64,000 bases of DNA from Ephemerocybe angulata (taxonomy: Eukaryota; Basidiomycota; Agaricomycetes; Agaricales; Psathyrellaceae), in NCBI GenBank assembly GCA_013368325.1, contig JAACJK010000170.1, forward strand, positions 62,001 through 126,000, in the 5' to 3' direction. Positions within the stretch are counted from its first letter, which is position 1. Each line of letters opens with the position of its first letter. Under the pieces are notes generated by a model. It saw only the letters and a list, made by a program, of their open reading frames with translations. It had not been told where the DNA came from and ran no database searches. Shown piece after piece: positions 35,719-47,221 of the stretch. The position numbers and the translations under genes were made by a program.

Positions 35719-36609
35719 TTATATCCGCACCTTCTTGTACGCAGGTCGTTCTTGAACTCTCTTGACGTATTCCTTAGTCTTGGGACCGGCATACTCTGGG
35801 GCATCCTTTAAGAAAATCTGCAATGTAATAGACATCATGAAGTCTGCCGAGGTCGGGTGGCCAGCCCCAGCCAACCAGCCGCCTTTCGACTCCACTTTCG
35901 TGAGCTGAGCCTCGATCTATTGATATACTTAATGTGCATAAGACGGGCTTGAGAGTACCGTTTCACTCACGAGCTGTCCGTGTCGTTCCAAGTCAGGGGA
36001 CGTTGCTGCCTCGTCGATTTTACCAAAAATAAGTCGAGCAAATGGGCGAACAAAGAACGGGACCTCTTTGACGACGATTGTTCCCAACGCCCTCTGCAGA
36101 AGGTTAGGTTGCACAGATCCTTCGCTGTAATGTGTGACTGTCGTATAGAAACATCAGCAATTGAGCTTCTCGCGACTGTGAAAGGTTTACCCACAGAACG
36201 TATTATCTATCCAGGCTTCGGAGTTAACATCTCGCTTGAGTCCAAACTTGTCTTCGCCATAGCTGCCGATGAGATACTCTGTGGCAATTAGGACAACCAG
36301 TTGAGTAGGAATTACGAAATAAACCACCTATGATCAGACCGCTCTCTGCGAAAGTGCGACCACCGTCTGTGATGACGGGTGCTTTACCCAATGGGTGCAC
36401 CTTCCGAAGCTCTGTGGGCGCTTGTTTATTGGGGAGCCTCCTATACTCCTTGATCGTATATGGGACCTCGAGTTCCTCCTTTTCGAGGACTGACGTCAGT
36501 TCTTCCATTCAGGCCGAGTATGAAGCGGACCTACCAGTAGCCAGAGGATTCTGTGTGACCGTGAGTCTTCGAGATGGTGAAGGACGATGCCTGACTCAGA
36601 ATCACCCAT
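35719..36609 (-). CDS. Glutathione S-transferase
   Basis: Cytosolic detoxification enzyme that conjugates glutathione to electrophiles. Exons 36609-36535, 36478-36328, 36278-36195, 36137-35971 and 35916-35719 sum to 225 codons. The thioredoxin-like N-terminal domain has LHHLEDSRSHRILWLLEELE, LRKVHPLGKAPVITDGGRTF and AESGLIIEYLIG. This includes the cis-proline word KAPVI and the E-S pair that holds the gamma-glutamyl group. The helical C-terminal domain includes WLAGAGHPTSADFMMSI, where S-x-A-D is the usual N-capping element, and ends PAYKKVRI. Length and order match fungal Gtt1-like GSTs. The usual catalytic Tyr/Ser/Cys position falls at Ser 14-16 (DSRSH), but the class is not certain. Confidence 0.88.
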
Positions 36610-37130
36610 GGTGAATGATAAGTAAGGAAATGTGCTCTGTGATGGGTAATCCACAGATTAGAGCTCTTTATGTATGTCGAGGGTGTTCCGATAGGTTCGG
36701 AGAGCGGTTAGTAACGAAAACCGCAGTCAATCCCTGTGCCGCCCGATTCCGAGGACCATTGCATGTAAAGGACATCATCTTGTGCAGCATGCATCGTCAT
36801 GTTTTATGAATAGATACTGTGTGACTTGCCATCCATGTCCATGCCCGACACCGGACGGTGTTTCAAATCCGCTGATACTTAAGTAGATCACGAGCTCGGA
36901 GCCGGGCTCGTCTCCTCAAGTGGTCATGGGTAGGCCACGCCGAACATGACATACAATGCGAGCATATTCCTAAGCCTCTAAAGCGGACAGGTGTGACTAA
37001 TGGGTAAAAAAAAGAACGTAAAATACCCATTCTCGCTGATACCACTGAGGCTCATGGATTTCCGACCGAGCTCGTTGGCACAAATCGAATTTGGTGGACC
37101 TCCCTCGACCTATCGTCCTGGTCTGGCACT
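36610..37130. other. Intergenic
   Basis: No gene recognised between the GST start and the end of the F-box gene. A short inverted pair (atgggta ... tacccat, 36998-37033) surrounds an A-rich tract and might form a hairpin. Nothing else stands out. Confidence 0.35.
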
Positions 37131-37189
37131 TCAGATGAAGGCATCAGTGCAGCTCAAGATGAGACAGAAAAATGACACACCAACGAAAA

Positions 37190-40100
37190 GCGACACCATA
37201 GAATCACCTCCTGGAAAAGCTGGAATCACAGGTATCAGTCTACCGTAATATGAGATGACCCAGTTGAAAGCGGACAAACACATACACTGGATTGCTCCAT
37301 CCTCGACGGTCCTCTTCAGCGCAAGAGGGCGCACGAAGTCAGCCTCCAACAATTCACGATTCACATCCTCTGTAGTATCGACATCCCTAGCCGACGGCGG
37401 ACAGCTGACCCAGATGCCTGTATCGCTCATTTGCAAGCACGAGACCCTCGAGAGGCGGCGAGGATCCATAAAGGCCGGCGATGCTCGATGTACTGTAATG
37501 TCGACCTCTCTCACTGTGCACGGGACCGCGGGAGGTTTGGAGACCCTGAGATAGGGTGTCACGATGAAGAGACCTCCCTCCTGGAGCCCGTTGAGCAAGA
37601 GTCACGTAGATCTTAGAAAGACGCACCGTCACAACAGCGATTCGTCCGGCACTGCCCCCACTACCACTCTCCCCACAGCCATAACTCAGGTATACGCTCC
37701 TCGTCCTTACCCCGCCCAACTGTATATCCACCACAACATCCCAGAAATCGACCTCACGCGCAACGACCCGCTCGAAGAATGGGATGAACAGCAACCTCGA
37801 CGAGCTCAGGAGTAGCGCGAGGTGCTTCTGATCCGGAGATACATGTACCGCAACGAACCTATCCCACAATTTCACCCTCTTAGTCTCCCGTTGCGCCTCC
37901 GAGGTCGTGTCGGGCGTTGTCTCTCTAGATCCAAGCTGTGCCGAGTCGCTGGCTCCGCCCGACATCCCATCGCCCACGACACTAATGCTATTCGCCTCTT
38001 CCTCCGTTTTCCCAGCCATATCATCGTCCCACACAACCTCCTGTCGTACGATGGCGCTCCCCTCGTGAAGCCTCACACTCTTTGGCCCAAGCCTCGCGCT
38101 CCAACGCCCGTACTGCAGCCTGTCAGGCGGAAGGCGCATAACAGTCTGCCCAGGCGCGAAGTCGAATTTCTTCTCGCTCTTCTCGCTGTTCCCCTCAAAA
38201 CACTCTTTACCTCGCGCATAGGCACGGAATCCATCACGACCACAGATGAAGACCCATCGCTCCCCGAGCTCGACGTAGTGTGTCCGGCCCATCTCCCGAG
38301 GGGGCGTCACATCGACGGAGAGCGGGTCTCCTCGCGCTGGGGACGGTGCCAACTCGACCTCCGGCGCAGGTGAGCGCAGATCCAGGTTCCCGCTGAATGT
38401 TGCATTTTCGTCGAAGTATCCCGATGCGAATGGGGGGAAGGTGGGCAAAGTAGAGTCACCATCTTTCCCAGAGAAAGCATCAGTGCTGGGATGGGCCTCT
38501 GGTACACGAGCGGAATGCACGGGCAGGTCAGTTGGGTACCCTCCAGGCAACTGGAAGTTCTGCACGGATTCAACCACCTGCACACGCTCCCCAGTCCTTA
38601 CGTCCCATATATACGCACGAGCATCCGATCCAGCAAGTAGATACGGGTAGACGAACCTAAACACAGATGTGAGGTCGCGATACATGAGAGGCGTCGGGAA
38701 ACATACCTCGATCCACGCGTCGGATCCGGCACTTCCACCCCCTGTTGTGAGCGCGTCGGAGCAGGGATGTGCAGATGAGGAACGAATTTCGGCCGAAGGC
38801 GCCGACTATCCACCGGACGAACAAGCCCTCCACCCATCTCCTCGTCGAGCAGCCGTCGCAGCGTCCCCATGGTGAATTTGGATGTAATCGATGGCGCCAA
38901 GCCAGGGGCAGCGACTCCAGCCTGAGCGAGTACAAGCCACTCGAGGATAGTCATGATCTGGATGACATCGATAGTCTCCTCGGGCGGACTGCGTACGAGT
39001 AGTCTGGTGAGGATGAGCTGGGCCATACCAGTCTCTCTGCTCCCATCGGAGGTGGGAGGTCCCAGTAACGACCTGATGTAAGCAACGTCCTCCCCGTTGG
39101 CGAGCGCACAAGCGACGCGCTGTAGTTGGGTTGGGAGGAGAGCAGGAGGAATCAGGTCGGCAGGGGGTGCGGGGAGTGAGGCGCTCCTCCAAACTTCTTT
39201 AGAACCCTCTGGACCGGTGAACACGATGTATCCATGCTCATACTCCAGGTGTGCATATTCGGAGACGTACGTCTGTAAACGACGTCAAACCGCAGTTCGC
39301 ATCTCGTTAGGGACGTCTCACCTTTGGTAGACACCAGAGAATCTCCTTCGTGGCTATATCCGATACCACTAGCCCGCCGATCGTATGGGTTGTCAGAACG
39401 AACCCGTTCTTCTCGTCGACTTGGATCCGGTGCACGTTATCGGACGCAGGGATGTGTTCTTCGACACACGAAAGTACATCGGGCAATATTTCCACCAGAG
39501 ACCGAAGATTCGAAAGCAGCGCGACCTTGTCTTCCTGACCCAAGCTGATGTCCGACGCGACGCCATAGACACGGCGCGCTGTCTCGATCCTTCGAATGAC
39601 TAATGGAGGGACCTCGCCACCACTGCCCACACACACACTGCCGAAGAGGGAATGCACCACGCTGTCCGACCATGGAAATTGCTGGATGTCGACGTGCTCA
39701 GCGAATGCTCTAGCGCGGTGGAGGAGCCCGATGAACGAGTCGGATTCAGATAATGCAAATGTGGCACCCCTAGGAGAGTATCTCTCTATGCTCGAGGGTA
39801 AGCTACCGGACCAGGAACGATGGAGATCCAAACGGCTTTTCACTGTGGATCAGGTCAGCCAGGAATATGTGAAAGGCTCGACCTCCTACTTACAGAATGC
39901 CTTCCAATCCACCGTGCTCGACCTGGAAAGCGCCTGAAGACTCTGATCGCTATATATCTCGACGACGTCAGACCACCTAGCTTCCAACTGTCTTTCGACG
40001 TTCTCCACACTCCATTCCTTCCACCGGCCCCATTCGCGGCGTGGCGGCTCACCTCCCTTCTCAGTATGCGCCTTGGTAATAAGGCCGTGGCGAAGGCAGG

Positions 40101-40257
40101 CATGTTTCCAGATCATGCTTTGGTTCTCTTGGTCCTCGAAGAGCCTATTGAAGTGTTGATCAACGAGGCAGAGCCTCCCCAGATCTGGGACATCCAGGTA
40201 CGACAGGATCTGTATGAGGATTTCGGGTGGTAGCCCTGAGAGGTGGGCTTTGGTCAT
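37190..40257 (-). CDS. F-box protein with large C-terminal region
   Basis: Putative substrate receptor of an SCF ubiquitin ligase. It starts at 40257 (MTKAHLSGLPPEILIQILSY). The F-box covers about residues 7-50 (LPPEILIQILSYLDVPDLGR ... VDQHFNRLFED). Long exons follow (to about 39890, 39835-39322, 39272-38690 and 38680-37600), with a region that resembles a divergent beta-propeller: VLTTHTIGGLVVSDIATKEI, PYLLAGSDARAYIWDVRTGE, YVELGERWVFICGRDGFRAY, and VHVSPDQKHLALLLSSSRLL. The last exons near 37190-37560 are uncertain. Agaricomycete genomes carry many such genes. Just upstream lies a truncated copy of its own 5' end (40426-40590). Confidence 0.75.
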
Positions 40258-40590
40258 GTTAGGGCTGTAAGTGAGGTGAGGTCGACGATGAGCACAGCAG
40301 CGACAACGATGAACGCGAAGAAGGAAGCAACGGCCGCCGAGCGACGCTGATGGACTTTTAAGCTCAGCTTCAATGATCGCCGCACCGACGTCATCCCTCC
40401 GCCTCGTCCGCGCATCGGCGGGTATGAGGATTTCGGGTGGTATCCCTGAGAGGTGTGCTTTCGTCATCAGGGGCTGCAAGTGAGAATTGAACCGACGATG
40501 ACCACAGCGACGACAACGATGAAAAGGAAGCGAGAAGTTGTCAGCCGCGGCCGAACGACCGTCGTGGGCTTTAAGCTCAGCTTCAATAGT
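40212..40590 (-). repeat. Direct duplication of the F-box gene 5' end
   Basis: 40212-40375 and 40426-40590 match over about 160 bp: 'atgaggatttcgggtggta.ccctgagaggtg.gctttcgtcat' followed by 'cgacgatgaccacagc.acgacaacgatgaa' and ending 'aagctcagcttcaat'. The outer copy repeats the first codons (MTKAHLSGIPPEILI) but then diverges, so it is a 5' fragment without the rest of the gene. Confidence 0.75.
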
Positions 40591-41124
40591 TTAAATTCCG
40601 GAGGGGAGAACCGTTTCGGCAATCGGCCTAAGGAGCGAAACTCAGTAATTATCCAGTCTGAATCGTTCAGAAGATTGAAAGTCTTCGGGGAGAAAGATAT
40701 TCGGTAAACGAAAGGGCTAGGCCTTTCCGCATTCGTAGGGAAAATAAGTGCCGCGTACATCTGCCCAAGAGTTATGTGGCACCGTTAGATCAGCCCCTCA
40801 CTTTGATTGAAATTTCAATTTGACGACCTGGGCGACCAGGCAGACTGCCTAACTTTCGGTGAGATACTGAGGATATTCATAAGTCATCCATCTCAGCAGA
40901 CTAAGCCATCTGAATGATCTCTGTGATTCTCGGCTCTGAGCGATATTTGTATGCCATATCAAAGTTGCAATGTATTGTACCCAGCTGAAGATAAAATCTG
41001 AACTATGAGTCTCTCTTACACCGAATTTGAGGGGTTGTAGCCGGCTCCCAAGACCAAACTGCAACGTTTCACTCCCAAGCGCCCAACCGGCACTTTGAGC
41101 GCTAATCGGCCATCAAAAGCTATC
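40591..41124. other. Intergenic
   Basis: No gene recognised. It contains 'aagcgcccaaccggcactttgagcgct' close to 41075-41101, related to the scattered AAGCGCCC motif, just upstream of the tRNA. Confidence 0.35.
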
Positions 41125-41196
41125 GGCCGTCTGGCGAAATGGCATCGCGTCTGACTACGAATCAGGAGATTGTAGGTTCGACCCCTACGTCGGTCA
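41125..41196 (+). tRNA. tRNA-Arg (ACG), variant
   Basis: Same 72-nt tRNA as at 35383 with changes in the acceptor (GGCCGTC with GTCGGTC) and T stem (GTAGG/CCTAC). The T-stem change is compensated. Acceptor pair 6-67 becomes T-T, a mismatch, so this copy may be less active or a pseudo-tRNA. Anticodon ACG and D arm are unchanged. Confidence 0.85.
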
Positions 41197-42171
41197 AAAT
41201 ATTATTTTGCCGATACTCTCACCTAGTCTAGCCCAGGGCCCAGGCCTAAAGGCTAACGGCCCGCGAGCCCTACTTGGTACATGCTTCTTTGCTTCTTTTT
41301 CGATGACTTGCACCAACGGTCCGGTCCTAGTGTCGACCGTACGATCGTGAACCAGGGTGAAACACACCAGATCTGGCGGCCCAGCAGACGGTTATGATCC
41401 TCCTATTTTGCGTCATATGTCTCAACCCATAGGGGCTTCCACCGCTCGGCCATATATATCCTGCCACCTGAGCCCCTCCCACCACGAACGATCACTCTGC
41501 TACTCTGAACTCATGTCCACCGAAGCCGCCCACCCAGTCGCAGCGACCATCACTATCCTCCAAGACCATGGGATTATACCGGACGTCATACCAGTAAAAG
41601 CCGCATTCCGTCCCAAGCTCTTCTTCTTCGCCTCCTATCCTACAGGTGAAACAGGTGGGGACGAGGGCGTGAAGTTGGGCGTGAAGTTGTCGAAGGAGGC
41701 TACAAAGGACGAGCCGGAGCTGAGGCTCGTTGCTGATCAGAGCCTCGAGGAGACGGAGGGGAAGTCGTATACTGTCGTCATGACGGATCCCGACGCACCA
41801 TCGAGGGCGGATCCGAAGTTTGGACAGTGGAGACATTGGGTGGTAAGTACAGTCACTGGTGGACTAAAGCACAATTTATCGGTCTAAATGTTGGTACAGA
41901 TTACAGGGATCAAGATCCCTGAAGCGGAAGGGAGAATCGTCACCATGCAGAAGACGAAATCGGCCACGACTCCGTACATGGGCCCTGCACCTCCTCCAGG
42001 CTCAGGCGTTCATAGATACAGTGCGTCACCCCTGAGTTGCTCATCTGAGTGTTCACGTTGATTGAACTTCATTGGTAATTTAGCTTTCCTTCTCTTCGAA
42101 GAACCTTCCCCCGATTTTTCTATTCCAAGCGATGCTATCGAACACAATGCTGAGTTTGACAGCTCAAGAGC

Positions 42172-42684
42172 GTGGATGTCCCATCGAAGAGGAGGAGGCA
42201 GGACGACGTCGCCTCCTCGTCCACCGGTTACACGACCCAAGCGGCACTCCCGAGGCCGCCTGCACCGGCGAGGGCTCCACCTCGTCCTCCCAGTGGTTCA
42301 TCCCATGCAGCTCGGCCCCCTCCTGCGGCCCCTCGCGGATCGACGTCCTACCCCCAGGGAGGACCTGCGGCGAGGACTGGCCAGCCTTGGCAACACGCTA
42401 CCCCCTCACGTTCCTACCACAATCGCCTTGACTTCTGGATCAAGCTGGGGCCCCTCGACCTGGATGGTATGCCGCCCCATGAAGCGTTCCAGAGGATGTT
42501 GGATCTCATCCCTGGGGGTCATGCCGCGCTGGTCAAGGGAGGCGCGGTCTCGGACGACGGGCGCTACGTCTTGGGCAAGGTCTACAACGCCGGGGACGTA
42601 ACCAAGATAGTGAACGCGTGGGAGAACAGCCGACCTGAGATGTACGCGTCGGTCCGTGCCTCGGCTGGGGGGCAGGGAAACTAA
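42172..42684 (+). CDS. LINE ORF1 protein (170 aa)
   Basis: A Pro/Ser/Arg-rich disordered N-terminal half (MDVPSKRRRQDDVASSSTGY onwards) is followed by a compact C-terminal region: DFWIKLGPLDLDGMPPHEAF, MLDLIPGGHAALVKGGA, YVLGKVYNAGDVTKIVNAW. No CCHC zinc knuckle is present, unlike many LINE ORF1 proteins. It ends QGN-stop, and the last two sense codons lie inside the heptamer GGGAAAC. It is probably a nucleic-acid-binding chaperone, or the N-terminal part of a frameshift fusion with ORF2. Confidence 0.6.
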   Translation: MDVPSKRRRQDDVASSSTGYTTQAALPRPPAPARAPPRPPSGSSHAARPPPAAPRGSTSYPQGGPAARTGQPWQHATPSRSYHNRLDFWIKLGPLDLDGMPPHEAFQRMLDLIPGGHAALVKGGAVSDDGRYVLGKVYNAGDVTKIVNAWENSRPEMYASVRASAGGQGN

Positions 42685-42725
42685 TACTGGTCGACATCGA
42701 TGGAACCCCTGGAGCGACTGTCGAC
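42675..42725 (+). promoter_or_regulatory. Candidate -1 ribosomal frameshift signal, ORF1 to ORF2
   Basis: GGGAAAC at 42675-42681 is in the correct phase (G GGA AAC in the ORF1 frame) directly before the ORF1 stop TAA. A -1 slip (GGG AAA) enters the ORF2 frame, which is open from there (LILVDIDGTPG onwards) through the endonuclease start. Eight bases downstream a stem can form: GTCGAC at 42690-42695 with GTCGAC at 42720-42725, plus one A-T pair. Slip site, stop and spacer all fit the rules known for -1 frameshifting. The function is inferred. Confidence 0.6.
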
Positions 42726-45700
42726 ACGGAGGGACACGCCGACAACGACGGAACATGTAGTATCAATATCAGACTTTGGAATATAAAGGGATGCTTCACG
42801 CTCAAGATGTTTGACCAGGACTTTAGAGGGGATATCAGAAAATACGACATCAATATCTTTCAAGAGACCCATGTGTATGAGGGAGGGATGGGTGCGATAG
42901 CGGACGTACCGGGGTATGAGATGTTCTCGGTGGAGCGGAAGTACAAGGAGGTGTTCGTGAACCAGCAGTGGGGTGGGGTAGTCGTGGTTGCGCGTGCGGA
43001 GTTGGGGCTGACGGTGGACAGGGAGCTCACATCGACGGACATACTCGTCCTCCAGGCCGACCAGCTGGTGATTGTGGCGGCCTACATACTCCCCGAGGGA
43101 AGCGACTGGCGAAATTTCACGGAGGTGGACCCGTTCGAAAAGTTGCTGGAAGTACTGGCAGTGGTCGGGGGTCGAGGCAGACCGGTCTTGGTATGTGGCG
43201 ACCTGAACGCTAGGACAGCGGGAGAGGGTGGAGGAGCAGGGGGAGTGGGGGTGTCGCAGGATGGGACGAAGACCACGAGGGGGAACGCGCTACTAGGGGC
43301 ATGCGAGGATGGCGGGTATTCGATCCTGAATGGGCTCCCGAAGTACGGGGAGGAGAGTGGCAGGTGGACATCACATCACACGAGAGGGAAGGCAGTCATA
43401 GATTACTTCATCGGCGATGCAGAGGCGGGGGAGCTGGTCGAGGGATTAGAGGTGAAGGCAAATGACCCGAGGAGGTCGGACCACTCGGAGGTAGTGGCCA
43501 GGGTGAAGTGGGGGAAGAGGGTAGGGGGGGGCGACGGGGAGAAGAGGAGGAAAGGTGGACGGCGGAGGAAGACTGCATATCGACTGCCGACAGCAACAGC
43601 GCTTGACAGGCTAGTGATCAGGGCGGTCGCGTCCATACCTGGGCCAGAGGAGCAACTCCGGAGGCTCTACGGGCAAGCAACGTGCGAGACGGCTCAACCG
43701 GAGATGGTGTACGTAGACGGGTCTTGTATCGGGAATGGGACGGATGGCGCGAGGGCGGGAGCTGGTGTGTTCTTTGGCCCAGGGTGTCGTCGTAACATCG
43801 CGGCACGGGTACCGGACGGTCAATCCAACAGCCGGGCAGAGGCGTATGCTATTCTGCTCGCCCTTCGAGCCTGCGACGAGCGACACTCCCTCGTGATATG
43901 CTCCGACTCTGAAACCTCGATCAAGATGCTGACGGAGTGGGCACCGGGCAAGGCAGCGATAGGGTGGCGAGTTGAGCATGGAGACCTGTTTGGCGATATC
44001 GCGGACCTGCTGCGGCGGCGGTCAGCCCCGGTCACCTTTCGCAAGGTGAAGGCACACAGCGGGAACAAACACAACGATGGGGCAGACGAGCTGGCGAAGC
44101 AGGGCGCGGGCCTCCCAGCAGTGCCGCCATACGAGGTGATGCGCGGGAGGGGAGACGGTGGAAGGGGAGGAGGCGGCTCGATTGGGCGGGTGGTGCCGGG
44201 TGACAAAGTGAAACTGGATATGCGAGAGGCGCGGAGGGCAGCGGGAGCAGGTGGCAAGACTGTGGGGGATGAGGAGGGGCATGCAGCGCTCACAGCGGCG
44301 CATGAACGATGGCAGCGGAAACAGGAGGAGCTGCGGCGCGAGCTCTTTGAGGCAAGAACGGAGATGCGGTTCTGGACCGTGCTCAAGAAGCTACTAGGGG
44401 AGAAGGCAGCAGTGTGCGGGGCGTTCACGGCGGACGAGTTGATGGCGATATTCGTGCAGAGGATGAACATGCAGGATCCCCTCCCGGATACGTTCGACAC
44501 GCGCCGCCTGTTTTTGAACCAGGCAGTTGCGGCCACCATCGACGATGTCACCGAGGACGAGACCATGTCGCGGGTGTTCTCTCGAGAGTGGGGGATGGGC
44601 GAGATCGAGAAGGCGAAGAAGAGGCTGTTGCCAAAGCTGGCGGCGGCGACCGGGGAGGATGAGATATCGTACGAAGAGATTTTCAAGATGGACAACGAGG
44701 TTTTGCTGGAGCTCTGCAACGAGTGCATCCGCTCGGGCGAGATCCCATCTACCTGGGTCAGGACAAAGCTGATAGGGCTGTGCAAGAGGGGTAAACCGAA
44801 GGACGACCCCAAGAACTACCGCACGATTGGCCTGGAGAGTTGTCTATTAAAGTTCATGACATTGCTCATCAATGGGCGGTTAGTCGAGTGGGCGGAGGAG
44901 AGGAAGCTGATCCCCCCTTCGCAGAACGGTTTTCGGGCGGGGTACCGGACTAACAACAATGTCTTTGTTCTTCGCTGTGCGGAGGACAAGGCGAGGGCGG
45001 AGAAGAAGCCTCTGTACGCGGCGTTCGTGGACATGACGAACGCATTCCCCTCGACGGAACAGTCCACTCTCTGGCTCAAAATGCGGAACTGGGGGCAGGA
45101 GGGCCAGTGTTTGATTGGCTCAGGAAGCTCTACCGCGACATGTCGTACGTGGTAACGCATGCTGGAGAGACGGCTGCAGAGACGTTCAAGGCTGATGCTG
45201 GGATCCTGATTGGAGATACATGCTCACCGATTCTCTGGGCCCTATTCATGGCAGATCTCCCTGACCTCATCCCCGCTGACGACGCCGACATAGTATTAGA
45301 CGGGGTGGCGATGGGATCACTGGAGCAGGCGGACGACATTCTCCTCCTATCGACAACACCCGAAGGTCTGCAACGCAAGATGGACGGGATTGTGCGGTGG
45401 TGCGCGGTCAACTTCTTGGAGATCAACTGTACGAAGTCGGTGGTCATGGTGCTAGGGAGACGAGGTGGTGTGGAGGCTCCGGAGGTTAGGTTTGGGGGAA
45501 GGGTGGCTGAAGTGGTGGCGGAGCAGCCCTACCTGGGGTTTGTGATATCCTCGGAGGAGGTGACGATGCTGAGGGGTCACTACAAGACGAAGGTGGGGAA
45601 GGCGCAAAAGGTCGGGCGGGCGGTGTGCGCATTGGAGCAACTCACGGGAGTGTTCCCTGCAGAACGAGCTCTCAGACTGTACATGGCGCTAGTGGACCCG

Positions 45701-46621
45701 CACCTCACGCACGGGTGTGACATAGCGCTCGACAATCATGCGGGGTCTCTGAGACTTCTCGAGAGGGTGCAGATATCGTATTTGCGCCGGGTACTGGGTC
45801 TCGGCAAGAGGAGCATGATCCCGGTGCTGTTCTCGGAGACGGGCATAGTACCAGTGCGGTACAGGCGTCTCCTGATTGCTCTGGGCTACCTTAGATACCT
45901 TGCGGTGGATTGCACGGGCGATCAGTACGCCCGCCGGGCACTCAACGAGGCGATCGCCATTGACTTCGCGGGACGGGCGCGCTCATGGATTACGGAGCTC
46001 CGGGAGGTGGTTGGGAAACTCCCATTCCCGTGCCCCTTCCCCGCGCATGCCGACATCACCAACGCCCGCGAAATCGATGCGCTGGCTCGCAGGGTAGAGG
46101 AGGGAATGAAGGCAGACGTGCAGGCGGCAATTGACGGATCGGACAAGACATATTTGCTACATGACAGGGTGGAGCGAGGGAAGGAGGGCCGATCGCATCA
46201 GCTCGTCCTGGGCCGCCGGCCGTATTTGAAGCTGGGTGACCCGGCGCATAGGCGAGCGCTCACGAGGGTTCTGCTATCGAACCACAAGATGGGTGTTGAG
46301 CTGTTGCGGTACACCCGGCCGACGACGCCAAGGCAGCAGCGACTCTGTAGGTTTTGCCGGCGGAAGGTGGAGACACCAGAGCACTTGTGGCTGGAGTGCC
46401 GGGCCAACGCGGAGGTGTGCAACCTCCGGGAGGAGTTTGTGGCGGATGTTATGAGAATCGGGACGAACGAGGAAACAGCATACCTTCGGGGGTTGGGCAC
46501 GGACTGGGTGGCACAGATGAAAGCCTTGACAGTGGGCATGCCAGGAGTGGTGGCGGTCGTGGCTCGGTACACGTACCAGGTGGAGCAACTGATAGACAAA
46601 TACCCTTTGTACAGACCCTGA
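42682..46621 (+). pseudogene. LINE ORF2: endonuclease, RNase H, reverse transcriptase (one frameshift)
   Basis: The polyprotein for target-primed reverse transcription. Without a slip the first ATG is at 42807. Domain order: an APE-type endonuclease (IRLWNIKGC, NIFQETHVY, VLVCGDLNAR, SDHSEVV; to about 43500), then RNase H at about 43700-44100 (YVDGSCIG, SNSRAEAYAI, ICSDSE, VKAHSGNKHNDGADELAKQG). Next comes RT from about 44760 (IPPSQNGFRAGYR, YAAFVDMTNAFPS, LEQADDILLLST) and a terminal zinc motif (CRFCRRKVETPEHLWLEC). RNase H before RT is unusual, since it normally follows RT. In the G5 run at 45091-45095 one base is missing between RT motifs (frame moves from ...RNWG to ...FDWLRKLYRD), so this copy is probably inactive. 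Confidence 0.88.
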
Positions 46622-46848
46622 GGCGGCTGGGACGAGGATGTTGTATTGCAACAGGGATCGCGGAGCTCGTATGGAGGAGAGGCGCTTGTTAATGAACACT
46701 ATATCTTTTGTAATACCTCACGGCTTAGCGGCTACGAGTGGATGGACATCTTGACCGTCCCGACGGGACGGGTGCAGGACAGTCGCTGTGAGTCCCGCTA
46801 AGTTCCAGGTCAGTGGGTTGCAACTATGTGACTACATCATAGCGAGGT

Positions 46849-46853
46849 ATCCC
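46849..46853. repeat. Target-site duplication of the Copia element (left)
   Basis: ATCCC here and ATCCC at 52480-52484 flank the two LTRs exactly. The 5-bp length is usual for Copia integrases. Removing the element and one copy restores a continuous LINE 3' end. Confidence 0.92.
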
Positions 46854-47193
46854 TATCAAACTGTTAAGTTTGGATAAGTTCTGACCACGTCTGTGAGTGG
46901 GAAGAGTTCGATTAGACTTGTAATAACTATACGATATACATGATACGCACCTGTGAGTGGGAAGAGTTCGATAAGGACTCAACCGCTCACAGTGTGGACT
47001 ATATACTGTATGAGAACAATGATCGATCTATCTATAGAACAATAAAGTGACAACCATCGATAGAATGATAGATGGAATGATTGATAGAAATAGAATGATG
47101 AAAGAATGACAGATAGAATGATGAAATGAAAGAAGCGTCGAAAAGCTATGTATCAAATGATGATGAAGGTAACATGAGCATTGCCTTCTAACA
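46854..47193 (-). repeat. Copia 3' LTR (340 bp)
   Basis: Identical in length and, base for base as far as I compared, in sequence to 52140-52479. On the element strand it starts TGTTAGAAGG and ends TTTGATA, so the end lacks the usual CA. A polypurine tract (aagggggtg on the element strand, 47194-47203) lies directly next to it. Confidence 0.93.
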
Positions 47194-47221
47194 CACCCCC
47201 TTAATGCGATGTCTCTGAATC

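Larger units (their letters stand above)
42161..46853 (+). mobile_element. Non-LTR retrotransposon (LINE), main part
   Basis: It inserted into the third exon of the PEBP gene with a 5-bp TTGAC duplication and no poly-A tail. Very little 5' leader precedes ORF1 (ATG at 42172), so the 5' end may be truncated or the element compact. The 3' untranslated part runs from 46622 and is interrupted at 46853 by a Copia element. The last 19 bp of the LINE lie beyond it (52485-52503). It contains ORF1, ORF2 and one frameshift, described separately. Confidence 0.9.

Noticed and set aside
43820..44812. 330-codon minus-strand frame inside the LINE
   Set aside because: It lies opposite RNase H and RT coding sequence with clear motifs, is Ser/Pro-rich low complexity and has no motif of its own.
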